DNA from: Methylumidiphilus sp963753955 | GTDB lineage: Bacteria > Pseudomonadota > Gammaproteobacteria > Methylococcales > Methylococcaceae | Length of the DNA: 64,000 nt | Assembly: GCA_963753955.1 (NCBI GenBank) | Contig: CAVWEM010000013.1 | Span: 62,001 to 126,000 of the forward strand | Direction of reading: 5' to 3' | Shown here: positions 46,065-55,487 of the stretch, one piece after another | Layout: every line of letters starts with the position of its first letter | How positions within the stretch are numbered: the stretch's first letter is position 1 | Translations under genes and position numbers: made by a program | The notes under the pieces: model-generated | Told to the model about the DNA's origin: nothing | Databases searched by the model: none | What the model saw: the letters and a program-made list of their open reading frames with translations, nothing else

Positions 46065-47008
46065 GCGGCTTTTCTCAAGGTTGCGAGCAAGTCCAGCATG
46101 TCTTCGGGCATGTCCACCCGCCATTCGCACCATTCGCCGGTTGTCGGATGCTCCAGGCCAAGCTTCTCCGCGTGCAGCGCCTGGCGGCGGAATCCGCGCA
46201 GGATGGTCCCGAGTTCCGGGTCGCCACCGGGCAGCAAGCGCAGCCTGCCGCCGTAGACCGGATCGCCCAGCAGGGGATGGTGGATGTGTAGCATATGCAC
46301 CCGAATCTGGTGGGTGCGGCCAGTCTCTAGTTTGACGCGCAGCAGGGTGTGGCCCGGCAGGCGTTCGGCGATGCGGTAATGCGTCACCGAGGGCTTGCCG
46401 TCCTGGCGCACGGCAAAGCGCTTGCGGTCGGTCGGGTGCCTGCCGATGGGCTCGTCCACCGTGCCGCCTGCCGTCAAATAGCCCTGCGCCAAAGCCAGGT
46501 ATTCGCGGGCTATGCTGCGTTCCTGCAACTGGTCCACCAGGGATTTGTGCGCTTGCAGGGTCTTGGCGACCATCAGCAGGCCGCTGGTGTCTTTGTCGAT
46601 GCGGTGGACGATGCCGGAGCGCGGGATGCCCGCCAGTTGCGGGGCATGGTGGAGCAAGGCATTTTGCAAAGTGCCGTCACGATGCCCGGCCGCCGGATGC
46701 GCCACCAGACCGGCCGGTTTGTTGACGATCAACAGGGCTTCGTCTTCGTAGAGGATGTCCATCGGGATGTCTTCGGGCTGGCAGTCTGTTTGCGTTTCGA
46801 TCTCAGCACGCAGTTCCACTTGCTCGCCGCCCAGCACCTTATGCTTCGGGATCTTGGCCGCGCCGTCGAGCAAGACATGGCCGTCCTTGATCCAGCTTTG
46901 CAGTTTGGCGCGGGAAAATTCGGGAAAAAGACCGGCCAGAGCCTGGTCCAGGCGCAAGCCTGCCAGTTCGGGGGGGATTTCAGCACTAAAGAATTCGGTT
47001 TCGGACAC
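46061..47008 (-). CDS. rluD: 23S rRNA pseudouridine synthase RluD
   Basis: A 315-residue enzyme that makes pseudouridines 1911, 1915 and 1917 in helix 69 of 23S rRNA. An S4 domain is at residues 15-75. The catalytic Asp is in GIVHRIDKDTSGLLMVAKT, and TGRTHQIRVHM is kept. Divergent from bamD, the standard pairing, with a 115-bp gap for both promoters. Frame intact. Confidence 0.95.
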   Translation of the reverse strand: MSETEFFSAEIPPELAGLRLDQALAGLFPEFSRAKLQSWIKDGHVLLDGAAKIPKHKVLGGEQVELRAEIETQTDCQPEDIPMDILYEDEALLIVNKPAGLVAHPAAGHRDGTLQNALLHHAPQLAGIPRSGIVHRIDKDTSGLLMVAKTLQAHKSLVDQLQERSIAREYLALAQGYLTAGGTVDEPIGRHPTDRKRFAVRQDGKPSVTHYRIAERLPGHTLLRVKLETGRTHQIRVHMLHIHHPLLGDPVYGGRLRLLPGGDPELGTILRGFRRQALHAEKLGLEHPTTGEWCEWRVDMPEDMLDLLATLRKAA

Positions 47009-47123
47009 GGAAAATTTGATGGGGTGAGGGTTGCAAAAGAAGGATTCGGACGCGCTTGGTCATGGGATTATTCTCGGCGCAAGGGATTCCAGGTATACTC
47101 GAACGCCTGTTTCCACGCTCGTA

Positions 47124-48023
47124 ATGCGACTTTTCCGCACCATGATAAACGCCACGCCGCTTTCCCGCCCGAGATTATTCGTTGTCTTGATGCTGACCTT
47201 GGGCCTGCTGCTCTCCTCCTGCTCGACCCTCTCGACTTTGACCGACCTGTTCGGAGGGAAAGGTGGCGACTCCAAGGAAGACGAACACGCCAACTGGACC
47301 GCACGGCAATTTTATGACGCGGCGAAACAGGAGCGGTCGGAAGGCAGCTACGAGAAAGCCATCAAATTGTACGAGAAGCTTGAGGCGCGCTATCCCTTCG
47401 GCGATCTTGCCACCCAGGCGCAATTGGACATCACCTACGCCTATTACAAAAACGGCGAATGGGATTCCGCCCTGGCAGCGGCGGATCGCTTCATCAAGCT
47501 CAACCCCACCCATGAGCGGGTCGATTACGCTTACTACATGAGGGGGCTGGTGAATTATAACAAGGGCAAAACCTTTGTTGACCGCTTCGTGCCCACCGAC
47601 AGCTCCCAGCGCGACCCAGGGGCGGCCCGCGAGAGCTTGCGGGACTTCAACGAACTGATCACCAAATTCCCCAGCAGCAAGTACACGCCGGACTCGAAGC
47701 AGCGGATCAGCGCGTTACGCAACAACCTAGCCATGTATGAGGTGCATGTTGCCGATTATTACCTGCGGCGTGGCGCTTACGTGGTGGTGGTCAAGCGCTG
47801 CAACGAGGTCGTGGAAAAATATCCGCGCACCCAGGCGATTCCCCAAGCATTGAAACTCATGGAGGAGGCCTATCGCAAGCTGGAGATGGACGACCTTGCC
47901 AATGACACCGCCCGCGTCTATGCTTTGAACTACGACAATGGCGTGAAACCCCAAAAAGGCGGAGAGGAGTACGAACTGACGCCGGCCGAGAAAGCTTGGG
48001 ATTTCCTCGGCTTTGATCGCTGA
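47124..48023 (+). CDS. bamD: Outer-membrane assembly lipoprotein BamD
   Basis: A lipoprotein of the BAM complex that inserts beta-barrel proteins. The signal sequence LMLTLGLLLSSC has a lipobox ending in Cys. Tetratricopeptide repeats follow (QFYDAAKQERSEGSYEKAIKLYEKLEARYPFG and further). Two in-frame starts are possible, ATG 47124 and ATG 47142. The upstream frame to 47031 is not family-like. bamA itself is missing from its usual place after rseP. Confidence 0.93.
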   Translation: MRLFRTMINATPLSRPRLFVVLMLTLGLLLSSCSTLSTLTDLFGGKGGDSKEDEHANWTARQFYDAAKQERSEGSYEKAIKLYEKLEARYPFGDLATQAQLDITYAYYKNGEWDSALAAADRFIKLNPTHERVDYAYYMRGLVNYNKGKTFVDRFVPTDSSQRDPGAARESLRDFNELITKFPSSKYTPDSKQRISALRNNLAMYEVHVADYYLRRGAYVVVVKRCNEVVEKYPRTQAIPQALKLMEEAYRKLEMDDLANDTARVYALNYDNGVKPQKGGEEYELTPAEKAWDFLGFDR

Positions 48024-48035
48024 AGGACTCCGTCC

Positions 48036-48962
48036 ATGAACTCGTCCAGCGTGGCAACCCATGATGTGCTTTGTGTGGGCCACGCTTCTTACGACTTGGT
48101 TTTTTCCGTTCCCCGCCACCCGGAGCCGGATGAAAAAATCTTCGCCGATGCCTTCCTCGCCTGCGGCGGTGGCCCCGCCGCCAACGCGGCGGTCATCGTC
48201 GCCCGGCTTGGCCTGCGCTCTGCTTTCGCCGGTTATTTGGGCGAAGATTTGTACGGTGCAAGCCACGCCTTGGAATTCGACCGTGAAGGCGTGGACACCC
48301 GTTGGCTGGCGCGGGGTAGAAACCCCACGCCTCTGTCCGCCGTGTTGGTCAAGCCTGACGGCGCTCGCGCCTTGGTCAATTACAAGGGCGAGACTCAGGC
48401 GCTGCCGGAGAACGCCATCGACTTTTCCGCGATCCAGCCCAAAGTCGTGCTGTTCGACGGACACGAACCGCGGTTGTCCCTACCCTTGGCCGGGCGGGCA
48501 AGGGCGGAGGGCATCGTCACCGTGCTGGATGCGGGATCCTTGCACGAAGGGACGCGGGCCTTGATGGATCAAGTGGACTGCATGGTCGCCTCCGAGAAAT
48601 TCGCCTGCCAATGGCTGGGCGGCACGGACGGACAGAAAGCGCTGGCAGGCTTGGCGGCTGTGGCCCCCGTCGTCGTCGTCACCCTAGGCGAACGCGGGCT
48701 GGTTTGGTGCAAGCAAGGCGAAAGCGGCACCCTCCCGGCCTTTCCTGTGCAGGCTGTTGACACCACTGGCGCGGGCGACGCCTTCCATGGCGCGTTTGCC
48801 GCCGGCTTGGCGGCGGGACTGCCATGGAAAGAGTTGCTGCGCTACGCCAGCGCCGCCGGTGCTTTGTGCTGCCGACAGATCGGTGCCCGCCCCGGCCTCG
48901 CCAGGCAGGCGGAAATTCAGGGCTTTCTTGCCCTCCATCCGCCCGCGAGGGAAATATGTTGA
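48036..48962 (+). CDS. PfkB-family sugar kinase
   Basis: A 308-residue ribokinase-fold enzyme. The N-terminal CVGHASYDLVFSVP and CGGGPAANAAVIVARLG bind the sugar. The C-terminal PVQAVDTTGAGDAFHGAFAAGLAAG holds the catalytic Asp and the anion hole. The substrate cannot be told. It could be a hexose or a fructose phosphate, and there is no sugar transporter nearby. 12 nt separate it from bamD, so it may be cotranscribed. Confidence 0.88.
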   Translation: MNSSSVATHDVLCVGHASYDLVFSVPRHPEPDEKIFADAFLACGGGPAANAAVIVARLGLRSAFAGYLGEDLYGASHALEFDREGVDTRWLARGRNPTPLSAVLVKPDGARALVNYKGETQALPENAIDFSAIQPKVVLFDGHEPRLSLPLAGRARAEGIVTVLDAGSLHEGTRALMDQVDCMVASEKFACQWLGGTDGQKALAGLAAVAPVVVVTLGERGLVWCKQGESGTLPAFPVQAVDTTGAGDAFHGAFAAGLAAGLPWKELLRYASAAGALCCRQIGARPGLARQAEIQGFLALHPPAREIC

Positions 48963-49237
48963 CAGAAATCCGTTCCCATATTAGTAATGGACATAACACG
49001 GGGAAATCTTCCCCATCCGGCCGACAGGCCACGTTCAGGCGGCAAGCGGGCGATTACCGCGCCAAGCCGGGTAAATTTTGCAAATTTGCGATAAGTTTTC
49101 CAGCGTACTTGGAAAAAACCTTGGAATCTGCCGCCCTGTCAGGGGCGGAGGTCATCAGTCCTTGATTTGTTGCGCCATTGATTAGGCTGCTGATGTGACG
49201 ACTTGAAATGGCGCGATTGTACAAGCAGGTTTTTTCG
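48963..49237. other. Leader region of the RRM gene, no gene recognised
   Basis: 275 bp. GTTTTCCA and TGGAAAAAAC around 49095-49125 could form the PfkB-gene terminator. The rest is AT-richer and probably contains the promoter and a long untranslated leader of the RNA-binding protein, as is usual for cold-induced genes, but no specific element was found. Confidence 0.4.
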
Positions 49238-49564
49238 ATGAATATTTACGTAGGAAACTTATCCTATTCGGTCACCAGCGACGATCTTCGCAAGGCTTTC
49301 GAACAGTTCGGCGAAGTGTCCACCGCCAACGTGGTCACGGATAAATTCACCGGACAGTCCAAAGGCTTTGGTTTTGTCGAGATGTCCAACAAAGCCAATG
49401 GCGAAGCCGCGATCAAAGGGCTGGACGGGCAGGATTTGAAAGGCCGGACCATCCGTGTCAACGAAGCCCGTCCTCGCACTGAGGGCGGCGGTTCGTCCAG
49501 CGGCGGTCCGCGCCGTAGCGGCGGCCCGGGCGCAGGCCCGGGCGGCGGCAGGGGGCGCTTCTGA
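49238..49564 (+). CDS. RRM-domain RNA-binding protein with Gly/Arg tail
   Basis: A 108-residue protein with one RRM: NIYVGNLSYSVTSDDLRKAF (RNP2 region) and GQSKGFGFVEM (RNP1). A Gly/Arg/Pro-rich tail (GPRRSGGPGAGPGGGRGRF) follows. Such proteins are common in cyanobacteria and some proteobacteria, often cold-inducible. The start at 49238 is preferred over an upstream one at 49208. A strong terminator follows. Confidence 0.9.
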   Translation: MNIYVGNLSYSVTSDDLRKAFEQFGEVSTANVVTDKFTGQSKGFGFVEMSNKANGEAAIKGLDGQDLKGRTIRVNEARPRTEGGGSSSGGPRRSGGPGAGPGGGRGRF

Positions 49565-49575
49565 AACTCCACTGA

Positions 49576-49616
49576 CCCGACCGGCGCTTCGATTCCGCAA
49601 AGCGTCGGTCGGGTTT
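49576..49616 (+). terminator. Strong intrinsic terminator after the RRM gene
   Basis: CCCGACCGGCGCTT (49576-49589) and AAGCGTCGGTCGGG (49600-49613) form a 14-bp stem with one G-T pair and a 10-nt loop, followed by TTT. It lies 12 nt after the stop. Confidence 0.85.
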
Positions 49617-49666
49617 AACGGCCCGGACTTGTCGGCGAATGGGCGGTATCCATCGCCCCATACAGT

Positions 49667-50065
49667 ATGCATCGGCTCTTCGCCTACGGAACACTGCAAC
49701 TCCCCGAAGTCATGCTCGCCGTGACCGGCCGGGCTTTCGCCGCCCATGCGGCCCGCCTGGATCATTTCTCCCGCCACCGTCTGCGCGGAAAAAGCTTTCC
49801 AGGCATACGCCCAGCCCCCGGTTCTTCGGTCCATGGCCTGCTCTTCGTGGGCATTGACACGCCTGCCCAGCAAAGGCTGGACGACTTTGAAGATAGCTTT
49901 TACCGCCGCGAGCCAGTGACAGTGGCCACCGCCGACGGGAAGGAATGGAAGGCACAGGCTTATGTCGTCCAGGAACCTTACTTCGGCTTGCTGTTGCCGG
50001 AAGAATGGAGCTTGGAAGACTTCGAGCGGCGACATCTAGGCGGGTTCCTCCGCAACCATGCATAA
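49667..50065 (+). CDS. Gamma-glutamylcyclotransferase-family (AIG2-like) protein
   Basis: A 132-residue small enzyme fold. The start motif MHRLFAYGTLQLPEVM holds the YGTL substrate loop. HGLLFVGIDTPAQQRLDDFED has the catalytic-type acidic residue, and FYRREPVTV and AQAYVV complete the pattern. Substrate in bacteria is uncertain (gamma-glutamyl amines or peptides). Confidence 0.85.
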   Translation: MHRLFAYGTLQLPEVMLAVTGRAFAAHAARLDHFSRHRLRGKSFPGIRPAPGSSVHGLLFVGIDTPAQQRLDDFEDSFYRREPVTVATADGKEWKAQAYVVQEPYFGLLLPEEWSLEDFERRHLGGFLRNHA

Positions 50066-50256
50066 CAGCAAAAACCGTTGGAAACCTCGTCCGGCCATTC
50101 GATAAGCCTGCGCATCCGGTTTTCGCGGCGGATATTGCGGTTTTGCCCGATTCGTCCTATGGTGTGCGGGATTTTGCATTGCCGGCGGGCCTTTCAGCCA
50201 CGCGAAACAACCGCGCCGCCCGTCCAACCCCACACAATACTTTAAAGGAGAATGCC

Positions 50257-50703
50257 ATGACAGAGCTGTTAGCGGTCCTGATCTCAATCTTCGTGGTTTA
50301 TGTTTTATACGAGATTTTCAAAACGGTTTCCGAGTCCGACCATGCGCCGGCCGAGACGGTGGCGGGCATTTCCACCATGCCGCCAACCGCCGCCATCCCC
50401 CAGGCCGAACCTGCTGCGCCATCTCCAGAACCCGCCGCCCCCGCTGCGGCCACGGAAGCGCCCAGGTCTGCCTCTAGCGTTGCCGACCCCGGCAAAGCCG
50501 TCAACCTGCGCAACCCCGTGACCGGGGAAGTGTCGCCCGTCCCCGGCAATTACCGCTTCGCCAAAAAATGGATCAAGGAGGCGATGGTGGTCGAAGGCTT
50601 GCTCAACAAGGTGTACAAAAATTCCGAATTGACCGTGGCGGTCAGCCCGAAAGTCAAGGAAGCCATCGAACAATTTAAGAAATTGGAAAAATACCAAGCC
50701 TGA
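50257..50703 (+). CDS. Membrane-anchored hypothetical protein with Pro/Ala linker
   Basis: A 148-residue protein. AAAGGAG stands before ATG 50257. MTELLAVLISIFVVYVLYEIFK is a single N-terminal anchor. A Pro/Ala/Glu-rich linker spans residues 40-75. A short C-terminal domain follows (NYRFAKKWIKEAMVVEGLLNKVYKN and VKEAIEQFKKLEKYQA). No family recognised. The layout suggests a spacer holding a small helical domain away from the membrane. Confidence 0.65.
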   Translation: MTELLAVLISIFVVYVLYEIFKTVSESDHAPAETVAGISTMPPTAAIPQAEPAAPSPEPAAPAAATEAPRSASSVADPGKAVNLRNPVTGEVSPVPGNYRFAKKWIKEAMVVEGLLNKVYKNSELTVAVSPKVKEAIEQFKKLEKYQA

Positions 50704-50876
50704 AACCACGGTGCCGCGCATCGGAAGCGTATCGCGCAAGGGCTATTCCGAGGTGGATTGGCTGGCGCGGCACAAGCGTGTCCCGCCCGAGTCATAAGGA
50801 TGTCCAGTGCGGTTTGGGGCTGACTCGTCTAAAATAGCCGTCTACACGGCAATAGCGACCCAGACGAGGAATACAG

Positions 50877-52037
50877 ATGAATCTGCACGAATACCAGGCC
50901 AAAAGCCTGTTCGCCCAATACGGCGTGGCCGTTCCCCAGGGAACGCCCGCCTTCTCGCCCAAAGAAGCCCACGACGCAACGATCACTGTGGGCGGCGGAC
51001 GCTGGGTGGTCAAGGCCCAGATCCACGCCGGCGGCCGCGGCAAGGCCGGCGGCATCAAGCTGGTGGACAGCCCCGAAGCCGCCGCGCAAACGGCCAAGGA
51101 ACTCTTAGGCTCCAGCCTCGCCACTTACCAAACCGGCGGGCTGGCCCTGCCCATCCATGCCGTGCTGGTAGAAGAAGTCAGCCCCATCGCCCGCGAGCTT
51201 TACCTGAGCGTCTTGGTGGACCGGGCCAGTGAGCGCGTCCTGCTCATGGCCTCCAGCGAAGGCGGCGTGGACATCGAAGAAGTCGCCGCACACACCCCGG
51301 AAAAAATCCTCATCCAAAAAGTCGATCCCGCCGCCGGGCTGCAAGACTACCAATGCCGGGAAATCGCCTTTGGCTTAGGGCTGGAAGGCGGGCAGGTCAA
51401 CGCCCTGGGTAAACTGTTGCAAGGTCTTTACCGGCTGTTCCTGGACAAGGATGCCAGCCAGATCGAAATCAACCCGCTGATCGTGACCGAAGATGGCCGC
51501 TTGCTGGCGCTGGATGGCAAGGTCAATATCGACGACAACGCCCTATACGCCCACCCCGACATAGCAGGACTTCGCGACCCGGCGCAGGAAGACGCCAAGG
51601 AAAACGCCGCCCGCGAACACGCGCTGAACTACATCACGCTGAACGGCAATATCGGCTGCATGGTCAACGGCGCAGGCCTCGCGATGGCGACCATGGATGT
51701 CATCAAGCTCCACGGCGGCGAGCCAGCCAACTTCCTTGATGTGGGCGGCGGCGCGACCAAAGAGAAAGTGGCCGAAGCCTTCAAGCTGATCCTGTCCGAC
51801 GACACCGTGAAAGCCGTGCTGATCAATATCTTCGGCGGCATCGTCCGTTGCGACATGATCGCCGAAGGCATCATCGCCGCGGTGAAAGAGGTTGACGTAA
51901 AAGTGCCAGTCGTCGTCCGGCTGGAAGGCACCAACGCCCCTGCAGGTCGGCAACTGCTGGCCGATTGTGGGCTGGCGATTATTCCGGCGGAAGATTTGGA
52001 CGAGGCGGCGAAAAAAGCCGTCGCGTCGGCGATATAA
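50877..52037 (+). CDS. sucC: Succinate-CoA ligase, ADP-forming, beta subunit
   Basis: A 386-residue ATP-grasp subunit that, with SucD, makes ATP from succinyl-CoA and ADP in the citric acid cycle. MNLHEYQAKSLFAQYGVAVPQG is the family start; KAQIHAGGRGKAGGIKL binds nucleotide. NYITLNGNIGCMVNGAGLAMATMD and NIFGGIVRCDMIAEGII form the C-terminal CoA-ligase half. GAGGA precedes the ATG. SucD follows after a small extra gene. Confidence 0.96.
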   Translation: MNLHEYQAKSLFAQYGVAVPQGTPAFSPKEAHDATITVGGGRWVVKAQIHAGGRGKAGGIKLVDSPEAAAQTAKELLGSSLATYQTGGLALPIHAVLVEEVSPIARELYLSVLVDRASERVLLMASSEGGVDIEEVAAHTPEKILIQKVDPAAGLQDYQCREIAFGLGLEGGQVNALGKLLQGLYRLFLDKDASQIEINPLIVTEDGRLLALDGKVNIDDNALYAHPDIAGLRDPAQEDAKENAAREHALNYITLNGNIGCMVNGAGLAMATMDVIKLHGGEPANFLDVGGGATKEKVAEAFKLILSDDTVKAVLINIFGGIVRCDMIAEGIIAAVKEVDVKVPVVVRLEGTNAPAGRQLLADCGLAIIPAEDLDEAAKKAVASAI

Positions 52038-52051
52038 GTTGGGAGATAGCC

Positions 52052-52276
52052 ATGGCAGAGCCCAGCCTCGAACTGCTCATGCAGTTAATGCAGAAAGTTT
52101 TGGATAGCCAGCGCGAAACCCGCGAGGATGTCCGAGAAATCAAAGCCCGCCTAGGCCGCTTGGAAGGCGACATGGCCAGCCAACATGCCTTCCTGGCCGA
52201 ACAATCCATCCGCCTAGATCGTTTCAGCGATAGGCTAGAGCGTGTGGAACGCCGTCTTGAGCTTAGGGAAATCTAA
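52052..52276 (+). CDS. Small coiled-coil protein between sucC and sucD
   Basis: A 74-residue protein with GGGAGA 5 nt before its ATG. LELLMQLMQKVLDSQRETREDVREIKARLGRLEGD and RLDRFSDRLERVERRLEL have strong heptad spacing, so it is probably one long coiled coil. Similar small coiled-coil proteins occur in toxin-antitoxin and cell-pole contexts, but no family can be named. Its place within sucCD is unusual, as these two genes are normally adjacent. Confidence 0.65.
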   Translation: MAEPSLELLMQLMQKVLDSQRETREDVREIKARLGRLEGDMASQHAFLAEQSIRLDRFSDRLERVERRLELREI

Positions 52277-52301
52277 GCGTCACCCTTATTGGATTTATAG
52301 C

Positions 52302-53172
52302 ATGAGCATCCTGATCGACAAAACCACCAAAGTCCTCTGCCAAGGCTTCACCGGCAAGCAAGGCGACTTTCCACTCCGAACAATGCCTGGCCTATGGCAC
52401 CCAACTCGTCGGTGGCGTCACGCCGGGGCGCGGCGGGCAGACCCATTTGAGCCTGCCGGTGTTCAACACGATGCGCCAAGCCGTGGATGCCACCGGCGCG
52501 ACGGCCAGCATGATCTACGTGCCGCCGCCCTTCGCAGCCGATTCCATCCTGGAAGCCGCCGACGCCGGCATCAAGCTCATCGTCTGCATCACCGAAGGCA
52601 TCCCGGTGCTGCAAATGCTGCGCGTCAAAGCCGCGCTGAAAGCCACCGGGAGCCTGCTGGTCGGCCCCAACTGCCCCGGCGTCATCACCCCCGGCGAATG
52701 CAAGATCGGCATCATGCCCGGCTTCATCCACAACCCCGGCAGCATCGGCATCGTCTCCCGCTCCGGCACCTTGACCTATGAAGCCGTCCACCAGACCACG
52801 CTGGCCGGTCTGGGCCAAAGCACCTGCGTCGGTATCGGCGGCGACCCGATCCACGGCCTCGATTTCATCGAGGTTTTGCAAATGTTCCAGGACGACCCGC
52901 AGACCCAGGGCATCATCATGGTCGGCGAAATTGGTGGCAGCGCCGAGGAAGAGGCGGCGGAGTACATCCAAGCCCACGTCACCAAGCCCGTCGTCGGCTA
53001 CATCGCCGGCACCACAGCGCCCCCCGGCAAGCGCATGGGCCATGCCGGCGCTATCGTCAGCGGCGGCAAAGGCACCGCCGCCGCCAAATTCGCCGCGATG
53101 AAAGCGGCTGGCGTTTCCATCGTCGATTCCCCGTCGAAGATGGGCAAGGCGATGGTGGAGCGGCTGGGGTAG
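52302..53172 (+). CDS. sucD: Succinate-CoA ligase alpha subunit, one frameshift
   Basis: This subunit binds CoA and carries the phosphohistidine. The start MSILIDKTTKVLCQGFTGKQG is normal. One extra base near 52365 breaks the frame, after which HLSLPVFNTMRQAVDATGAT continues. GPNCPGVITPGECKIGIMPG and the active-site His in MGHAGAIVSGGKGTA are intact. Length with repair about 290 residues. Indel error is likely. Confidence 0.93.
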
Positions 53173-53216
53173 CTTAGGAAGAAGTGGGCTTGGCGAGTGA
53201 GATGAAGGAAGAAAGG

Positions 53217-53288
53217 ATGAATTTGTCTCAGAGAAAGAAATTATCCTTGTCTGCGGCCCTTGGGTTTTTTGTGTGCGTGGTAGGATAG
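53217..53288 (+). other. Signal-peptide-like mini-ORF
   Basis: 23 codons, MNLSQRKKLSLSAALGFFVCVVG, with AAGGAAGAAAGG before the ATG. It looks like a signal sequence cut off by a stop and could be the remnant of a secreted-protein gene. The other part of this 320-bp gap (53289-53493) shows nothing recognised. Confidence 0.3.
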
Positions 53289-53493
53289 AAATCTCAATTA
53301 CCGGAAAATGAACCCAAAACTAGGTCAGCGTTATTCCGCTGCAAGTGACCTGCCACCCTCATAAATTTGACCTATACTGCTCGACTGAGGCTTCCACTGT
53401 AAAACGTCCTGCGAGGGGGCTCCATGTCTTCGGCAGGGGTGGGTTTGGACTGCTGCGAATTTTTTTCGGTTGGTCAAAAGGGGGAGACAGGCG

Positions 53494-55095
53494 ATGAAAT
53501 TGCAGACATTGACGACGATATTGGGCGTGGCGGTCGCGGGGCAACGGGCTGTCCGTTGCGCCTCGTTGGTTGCGGGCTTGCTGGCGGGATTTCAGGCGCA
53601 GGCCGCGCCGCCGCTCTATGCCATCTCGCCACACCCCACCATTTCAGACACCACCTACATGGCTACCAACAACAACTGGCAGGCCATTGTGGATGGAGCG
53701 GTGGGAGAGGCATTCCTGGACACACCCTCACGAAGATCCAGTTTCCAGGTAACGCCTACGCCTGCGAACCTAGCGAGACTGAGCACTGTTCCCGCTGGAA
53801 TTAACGACATCGGGCAGGTGGTGGGGTATTTTTCTTATTCGACCACTAGCGGCGCACAGTTCTACCATGCATTTCTGTTCAGCGGCGGCGCGAACGGTGT
53901 GGCGACCGACCTGAACTCTTTGCTTTCACTCCCATCCACGTGGAACAGCACGGCCTATGCCATCAACAACGCCGGTCAGGTCGTGGGAACGTACTACACA
54001 ACCGATAAATCCATTTCGTTTTTGTACGGCAACGGCACATTCGCCACGCTCGACTTTTCAGGCTCGTCCATATCTTTCACCCCCGCTGCCATCAACAACA
54101 ACACAGCAATCGCAGGGACTTGCCGAAGATCGCCCGTGCTGAACCGGTACAGTGTGTGCATCTACAGCGGCGGCTCACTGTCAGCCGATCTCGGCACCTT
54201 GGGCAGCCCCTTTGACCAGCGGAGCGAAGCCGCAGGCATCAACGACAACGGGCAGGTCGCCGGAAATTCTTTTTCCTTGGCAGACTCGCCACATGCCTTC
54301 CTGTACACCCCCGGCACAGGGCTGGTTGATCTGGGCACTTTGGGCGGAGGCTGGAGTCGGGCCTATGGCATCAACAACACCGGGCAGGTCGCCGGGACTT
54401 CGGTGCTGGCCGACAACGTCACCACACACGGCTTCCTGTATAGCGACGGCGTGGTGAAGGATGTCAATGCCCTGTTGGCCCCCAACCAGGATAACTGGGT
54501 CGTGATATCCGCCACTGCCATCAACAATGCCGGGCAGATTTCAGGCCTCGGCAGGATGGGAGGGGTAGGAGCCATTGAGGGTGTCCTGCTCACGCCGATT
54601 CCAAGCGCCAACACTTGCCTGCTCAACTGGGCGGAAAGCCAATTTCCCGCCTTGTTTCCGCCGTCCGCGGCTGAAACGCTGGCCACATGGGTCTACGCCT
54701 ACCGGCATTATCCAACAACCAATGCCTACCTCGCCATTTCCTCAATCAACAATCATGTTTATTACCTAGGTGCCAACGGGATAATGCAGGATGGAGGGCC
54801 GGGATCGCAATGGTTGACCCCGTCGAATTGTCCCCAACAATCGCCGTTTCCGACCGAATGCCTGCTCAACTGGGCGGAAAGCAACTACCCCTCCCTGTTT
54901 GCGCCGTCAGGTGCCGCCACGGCAGGTTTCGGCGTCTACACCAACCGCAACTATTACTACACCAGCAGCCACCCCTCCTATACCGCCCTGGGCATTTCAT
55001 CAGTGGACAATCATATCTATTACATGGATTCCTCCAGGAAAATATGGGATGTAGGCCCCACATCACAGTATTTGTCCCTGTCGGGTTGCCAGTAG
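53494..55095 (+). CDS. HAF-repeat secreted protein with two C-terminal tandem modules
   Basis: A 533-residue exported protein. Signal peptide to about residue 32 (ends FQAQAAP). Residues 95-370 carry HAF-type repeats with recurrent INNxGQVVG/AG and HAFLY units (AINNAGQVVGTYY, INDNGQVAGNSF, INNTGQVAGTSV). Then two modules of about 70 residues, CLLNWAESQFPALFPPSAAE and CLLNWAESNYPSLFAPSGAA, each ending in a Ser/Cys-rich close. HAF repeats probably fold as beta-propeller or solenoid. Function unknown. GGGGGAG precedes ATG 53494. Confidence 0.85.
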   Translation: MKLQTLTTILGVAVAGQRAVRCASLVAGLLAGFQAQAAPPLYAISPHPTISDTTYMATNNNWQAIVDGAVGEAFLDTPSRRSSFQVTPTPANLARLSTVPAGINDIGQVVGYFSYSTTSGAQFYHAFLFSGGANGVATDLNSLLSLPSTWNSTAYAINNAGQVVGTYYTTDKSISFLYGNGTFATLDFSGSSISFTPAAINNNTAIAGTCRRSPVLNRYSVCIYSGGSLSADLGTLGSPFDQRSEAAGINDNGQVAGNSFSLADSPHAFLYTPGTGLVDLGTLGGGWSRAYGINNTGQVAGTSVLADNVTTHGFLYSDGVVKDVNALLAPNQDNWVVISATAINNAGQISGLGRMGGVGAIEGVLLTPIPSANTCLLNWAESQFPALFPPSAAETLATWVYAYRHYPTTNAYLAISSINNHVYYLGANGIMQDGGPGSQWLTPSNCPQQSPFPTECLLNWAESNYPSLFAPSGAATAGFGVYTNRNYYYTSSHPSYTALGISSVDNHIYYMDSSRKIWDVGPTSQYLSLSGCQ

Positions 55096-55469
55096 AATAG
55101 AAAAAATCCAGATAGCCTTGTCGGGCAACGTCTTTTCTGTTGCCCGACATTGGTTTGCAAGCGTTTAAATTCTTGGGCGGTGTAAAGCCGTTGCCTAATT
55201 TACCCTCATCCGCCTCGCACACCATCACACTCGTCGGCTCAGTCCACCGCCTTGGATCGTTTCTGAAGATGGCGCGTAGTCGTACCCGGTAAACCTTGCC
55301 AAAGTCGGCGATCCTCTGCAAATCAAGGTTTGTCAGCCTGCCCGCCATCTTGCTTGCACACCCTGAAGATGGGAAGATTGGACTTTCCGGTCCCTGCGAT
55401 TGAGGGGCCGAGGCCACCGCCCACCCTTTCCCGGCGGGAGAGGGTTCAGACCAGCAAGGTTTTCATCAG
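55096..55469. other. Intergenic region upstream of the efflux operon
   Basis: A 374-bp gap. It ends with a palindrome ACCCTTTCCC / GGGAGAGGGT (55423-55445) of the CCCTCTCCC family. A minus-strand open frame covers much of the gap and overlaps the end of the HAF gene, but it resembles no protein. No promoter was identified. Confidence 0.45.
55423..55445. repeat. Palindrome of the CCCTCTCCC/GGGAGAGGG family
   Basis: ACCCTTTCCC and GGGAGAGGGT pair over 10 positions around GGC, with one mismatched pair. It stands 43 bp before the efflux adaptor start. Confidence 0.65.
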
Positions 55470-55487
55470 ATGACAAGGATCAGAGAC

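Noticed and set aside
54866..55417. Minus-strand open frame of 183 codons over the HAF gene end and the gap before the efflux operon
   Set aside because: It overlaps a well-supported gene for 230 bp, has no ribosome-binding site and resembles no protein.
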